A stretch of DNA of 8,129 nt from an uncultured Lachnoanaerobaculum sp. (GTDB lineage: Bacteria; Bacillota; Clostridia; Lachnospirales; Lachnospiraceae). Shown here in pieces: positions 6,907 through 8,129 of the stretch. The stretch is taken from contig CALISX010000083.1 in NCBI GenBank assembly GCA_938041725.1, positions 1-8,129 of the forward strand. Reading direction: 5' to 3'. Under the pieces are notes generated by a model. It had not been told where the DNA came from. It saw only the letters and a list, made by a program, of their open reading frames with translations, and did no database searches. Both the position numbers and the translations under genes were made by a program. Position 1 is the stretch's first letter, and each line of letters begins with the position of its first letter.

Positions 6907-7877
6907 TACTGCCACTGCTCCAGATTGACCTGATTCATATTTCCCCCATTAATCAATTCCACGGGAATCCATACCTCTCGATCCACCGCTTTTCCCTTTA
7001 AGTAGGCATAGGCCATGGCTGCCGCCTGTTTTCCCATTTCCATGGGATGCTGGGCCACCGTTCCCGTCATCTGCCCCTTTTTAATCATTCGTTTTCCGTC
7101 TGGGGAGCCGTCCACGCCGTAAATTAAAATGCCGGAGGCGGAACCCCGGTTTTTCATAATGGCGGCCAGGGCTCCCAAAGCGCTTGGATCATTTTCTCCA
7201 AACACCACATCTATATCCTGCCAGTTCTGCATAAAAAGATCCATGGCCTGGTTGGCGGTTTCTATTTCATTAATGCCCTCAATTTCCGCTGCAATCACAT
7301 ACTGCTTTTCTGCCGACAGGGTTTGTACAAATCCATTTCTTCTGTCCACCATGGAAGCCGTGGCCTGGTTTCCCAGCAGCAAAATCCTGGCTCCCCCGGG
7401 CTTTTTCTTCATAAGATCCTTTGCCACCAGCACCCCAGCCTCATAATTGTCCGACTGAATGCAGGATATCACCCCCTCCTCCTGATCCGCTCCGGTGTCC
7501 ACCAAAAAAACCGCCACCCCCGCCCTTTGGCAGGCCTCCAAAGCAGGACCGAATTGGGAGCGGTCCGCCGGATTGGCAAACAGCACCGAAATCCCCTCCT
7601 GGATCATATCCTCAATCTGGCGGTTTTGCCGCAGCTGGTCCTGAGCCGGATCTCTGGTGATTAAACTATCCCCGTTTGCCTCAATCACATCCCGGATGCT
7701 TTCGTTCAACACCTGAAAATAGGGATTGTTCATATTCATATAGGTGGAGCCAAATAAAAGGGGGGCCCTTTTTTTCACATTCCTGTGGAGAAAAAGCACC
7801 AGCAGGAATGTAAAAAACAGGCCCATAAGGGTCAGGCCCCAAAGGGCCAAACAATTTCTTTTATCTTTAGGATTCAT
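6906..7877 (-). CDS. RbsB-like sugar-binding protein, anchored in the membrane
   Basis: A 323-residue periplasmic-binding-protein family 4 (ribose/galactose/xylose type) protein. The N-terminus is NPKDKRN followed by a hydrophobic helix at about 9-30 with a basic cluster after it (HRNVKKR). There is no lipobox and no clear cleavage site, so it is probably tethered. Residues typical of ribose-type ligand pockets are in place: N51-P52-Y53-F54 in [11 protein letters not shown]102-P103-A104-D105, D127 in FLVDTGAD, R179/R180 in VDRRNGF, N229-D230 in [11 protein letters not shown]256 in [10 protein letters not shown] and Q276 in GTVAQHP. ATG 7877 overlaps the permease stop by 11 bases and has almost no ribosome binding site, so it depends on coupling. 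Directly after it comes the kinase. It could be the binding partner of the upstream ABC permease, but a tethered protein beside a kinase fits a ligand-sensing role. A free binding protein for the transporter may lie outside the window. Confidence 0.9.
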   Translation of the reverse strand: MNPKDKRNCLALWGLTLMGLFFTFLLVLFLHRNVKKRAPLLFGSTYMNMNNPYFQVLNESIRDVIEANGDSLITRDPAQDQLRQNRQIEDMIQEGISVLFANPADRSQFGPALEACQRAGVAVFLVDTGADQEEGVISCIQSDNYEAGVLVAKDLMKKKPGGARILLLGNQATASMVDRRNGFVQTLSAEKQYVIAAEIEGINEIETANQAMDLFMQNWQDIDVVFGENDPSALGALAAIMKNRGSASGILIYGVDGSPDGKRMIKKGQMTGTVAQHPMEMGKQAAAMAYAYLKGKAVDREVWIPVELINGGNMNQVNLEQWQ

Positions 7878-8129
7878 TCTTTTTCATATTTCGAATATAG
7901 TCAATAAATACTGCCAGCAAAATCACCACGCCCTTTACCACGGTCTGCCAGAAGGAATTTACATTCATAAGATTCAGTCCATTGCTCAGGATACCAATGA
8001 TCAAAGCACCGATCAAGGTTCCCCCCAGCTTTCCAGAACCGCCGGACATGGAGGTGCCGCCCACCACAACTGCTGCAATGGCATCCATCTCCGCTCCCTC
8101 ACCGGCGGTGGGCTGTCCCGAATACATAC
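7867..8129 (-). CDS. Ribose-type ABC transporter permease (partial, C-terminal end only)
   Basis: Only the last 86 residues and two bases of the preceding codon are in the window; the gene starts beyond the right edge. The sequence [20 protein letters not shown], then [20 protein letters not shown], is the hallmark C-terminal block of RbsC/XylH/MglC-type permeases (BPD_transp_2), followed by the last helices and the family-typical [26 protein letters not shown]. The protein forms the membrane channel for a monosaccharide ABC importer powered by an RbsA-like ATPase, which is expected upstream, outside the window. The tail RNMKKNES is charged and cytoplasmic. Its stop overlaps the start of the RbsB-like gene by 11 bases. 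The visible ATG at 8127 is internal, not the true start. The sugar cannot be fixed from this fragment; the lyxose isomerase in the same operon suggests a pentose or mannose-like hexose. Confidence 0.92.
   Translation of the reverse strand, partial: MYSGQPTAGEGAEMDAIAAVVVGGTSMSGGSGKLGGTLIGALIIGILSNGLNLMNVNSFWQTVVKGVVILLAVFIDYIRNMKKNES

Noticed and set aside
6907..6915. GTG start at 6915 for the histidine kinase
   Set aside because: GGAG lies only 2 bases from the GTG. ATG 6906 with the TAATG junction is the more usual coupled start, though the difference is only three residues.
7421..7660. Proline-rich plus-strand open frame
   Set aside because: It is antisense to the RbsB-like gene, and its low-complexity composition is what GC-rich codons read on the opposite strand give.

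Overview
The window looks like a chromosomal piece from a Gram-positive Clostridia-type gut anaerobe, most likely of the Lachnospiraceae. The basis is strong AAGGAGG-type ribosome binding sites, tightly packed single-strand operons, a ribose-type sugar ABC transporter, a D-lyxose isomerase and a low-to-mid GC content. No tRNA, rRNA, CRISPR array, insertion sequence or attachment site was seen, so this reads as metabolic and cell-surface chromosome rather than a mobile island. The genus cannot be fixed from the sequence alone.

Layout, left to right. (1) Positions 1-1195, minus strand: the last part of a two-gene unit. A family 2 glycosyltransferase comes first in transcription, then the N-terminal part of a polytopic membrane protein resembling GT-C glycosyltransferases, which runs off the left edge. 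A good extended -10 promoter (TGGTATAAT, 1290-1298) lies about 95 bases upstream of the glycosyltransferase start. (2) About 300 bases of divergent intergenic DNA hold that promoter, a perfect 9-bp inverted repeat (CCCCATGCT/AGCATGGGG) and a weak plus-strand promoter candidate. (3) 1494-2876, plus strand: an AzgA/PbuG-type purine base permease, closed by a clear intrinsic terminator. (4) 2953-8129, minus strand: one tightly coupled operon entered from beyond the right edge. In transcription order it contains the end of a ribose-type ABC permease, a membrane-anchored RbsB-like sugar-binding protein, a HisKA_3 histidine kinase, a NarL/LuxR-type response regulator, a family 1 solute-binding protein without its own permease, and a D-lyxose ketol-isomerase.

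How the genes may work together. In the right-hand operon every junction is an overlap or a 9-base gap, which points to translational coupling. The kinase has six predicted membrane helices but almost no extracellular domain, and it sits between two binding proteins that both carry uncleaved-looking N-terminal anchors without a lipobox. The simplest reading is a sugar sensor in which tethered binding proteins present the ligand to the kinase, the regulator controls the operon, the ABC transporter imports the sugar, and the isomerase starts its catabolism (D-lyxose to D-xylulose or D-mannose to D-fructose). This resembles the published XylFII-LytS/YesN xylose sensor of clostridia in logic, but uses a different kinase and regulator family and has a second, unrelated binding protein. 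It is the most interesting part of the window. The sensing model is inference from gene order and topology.
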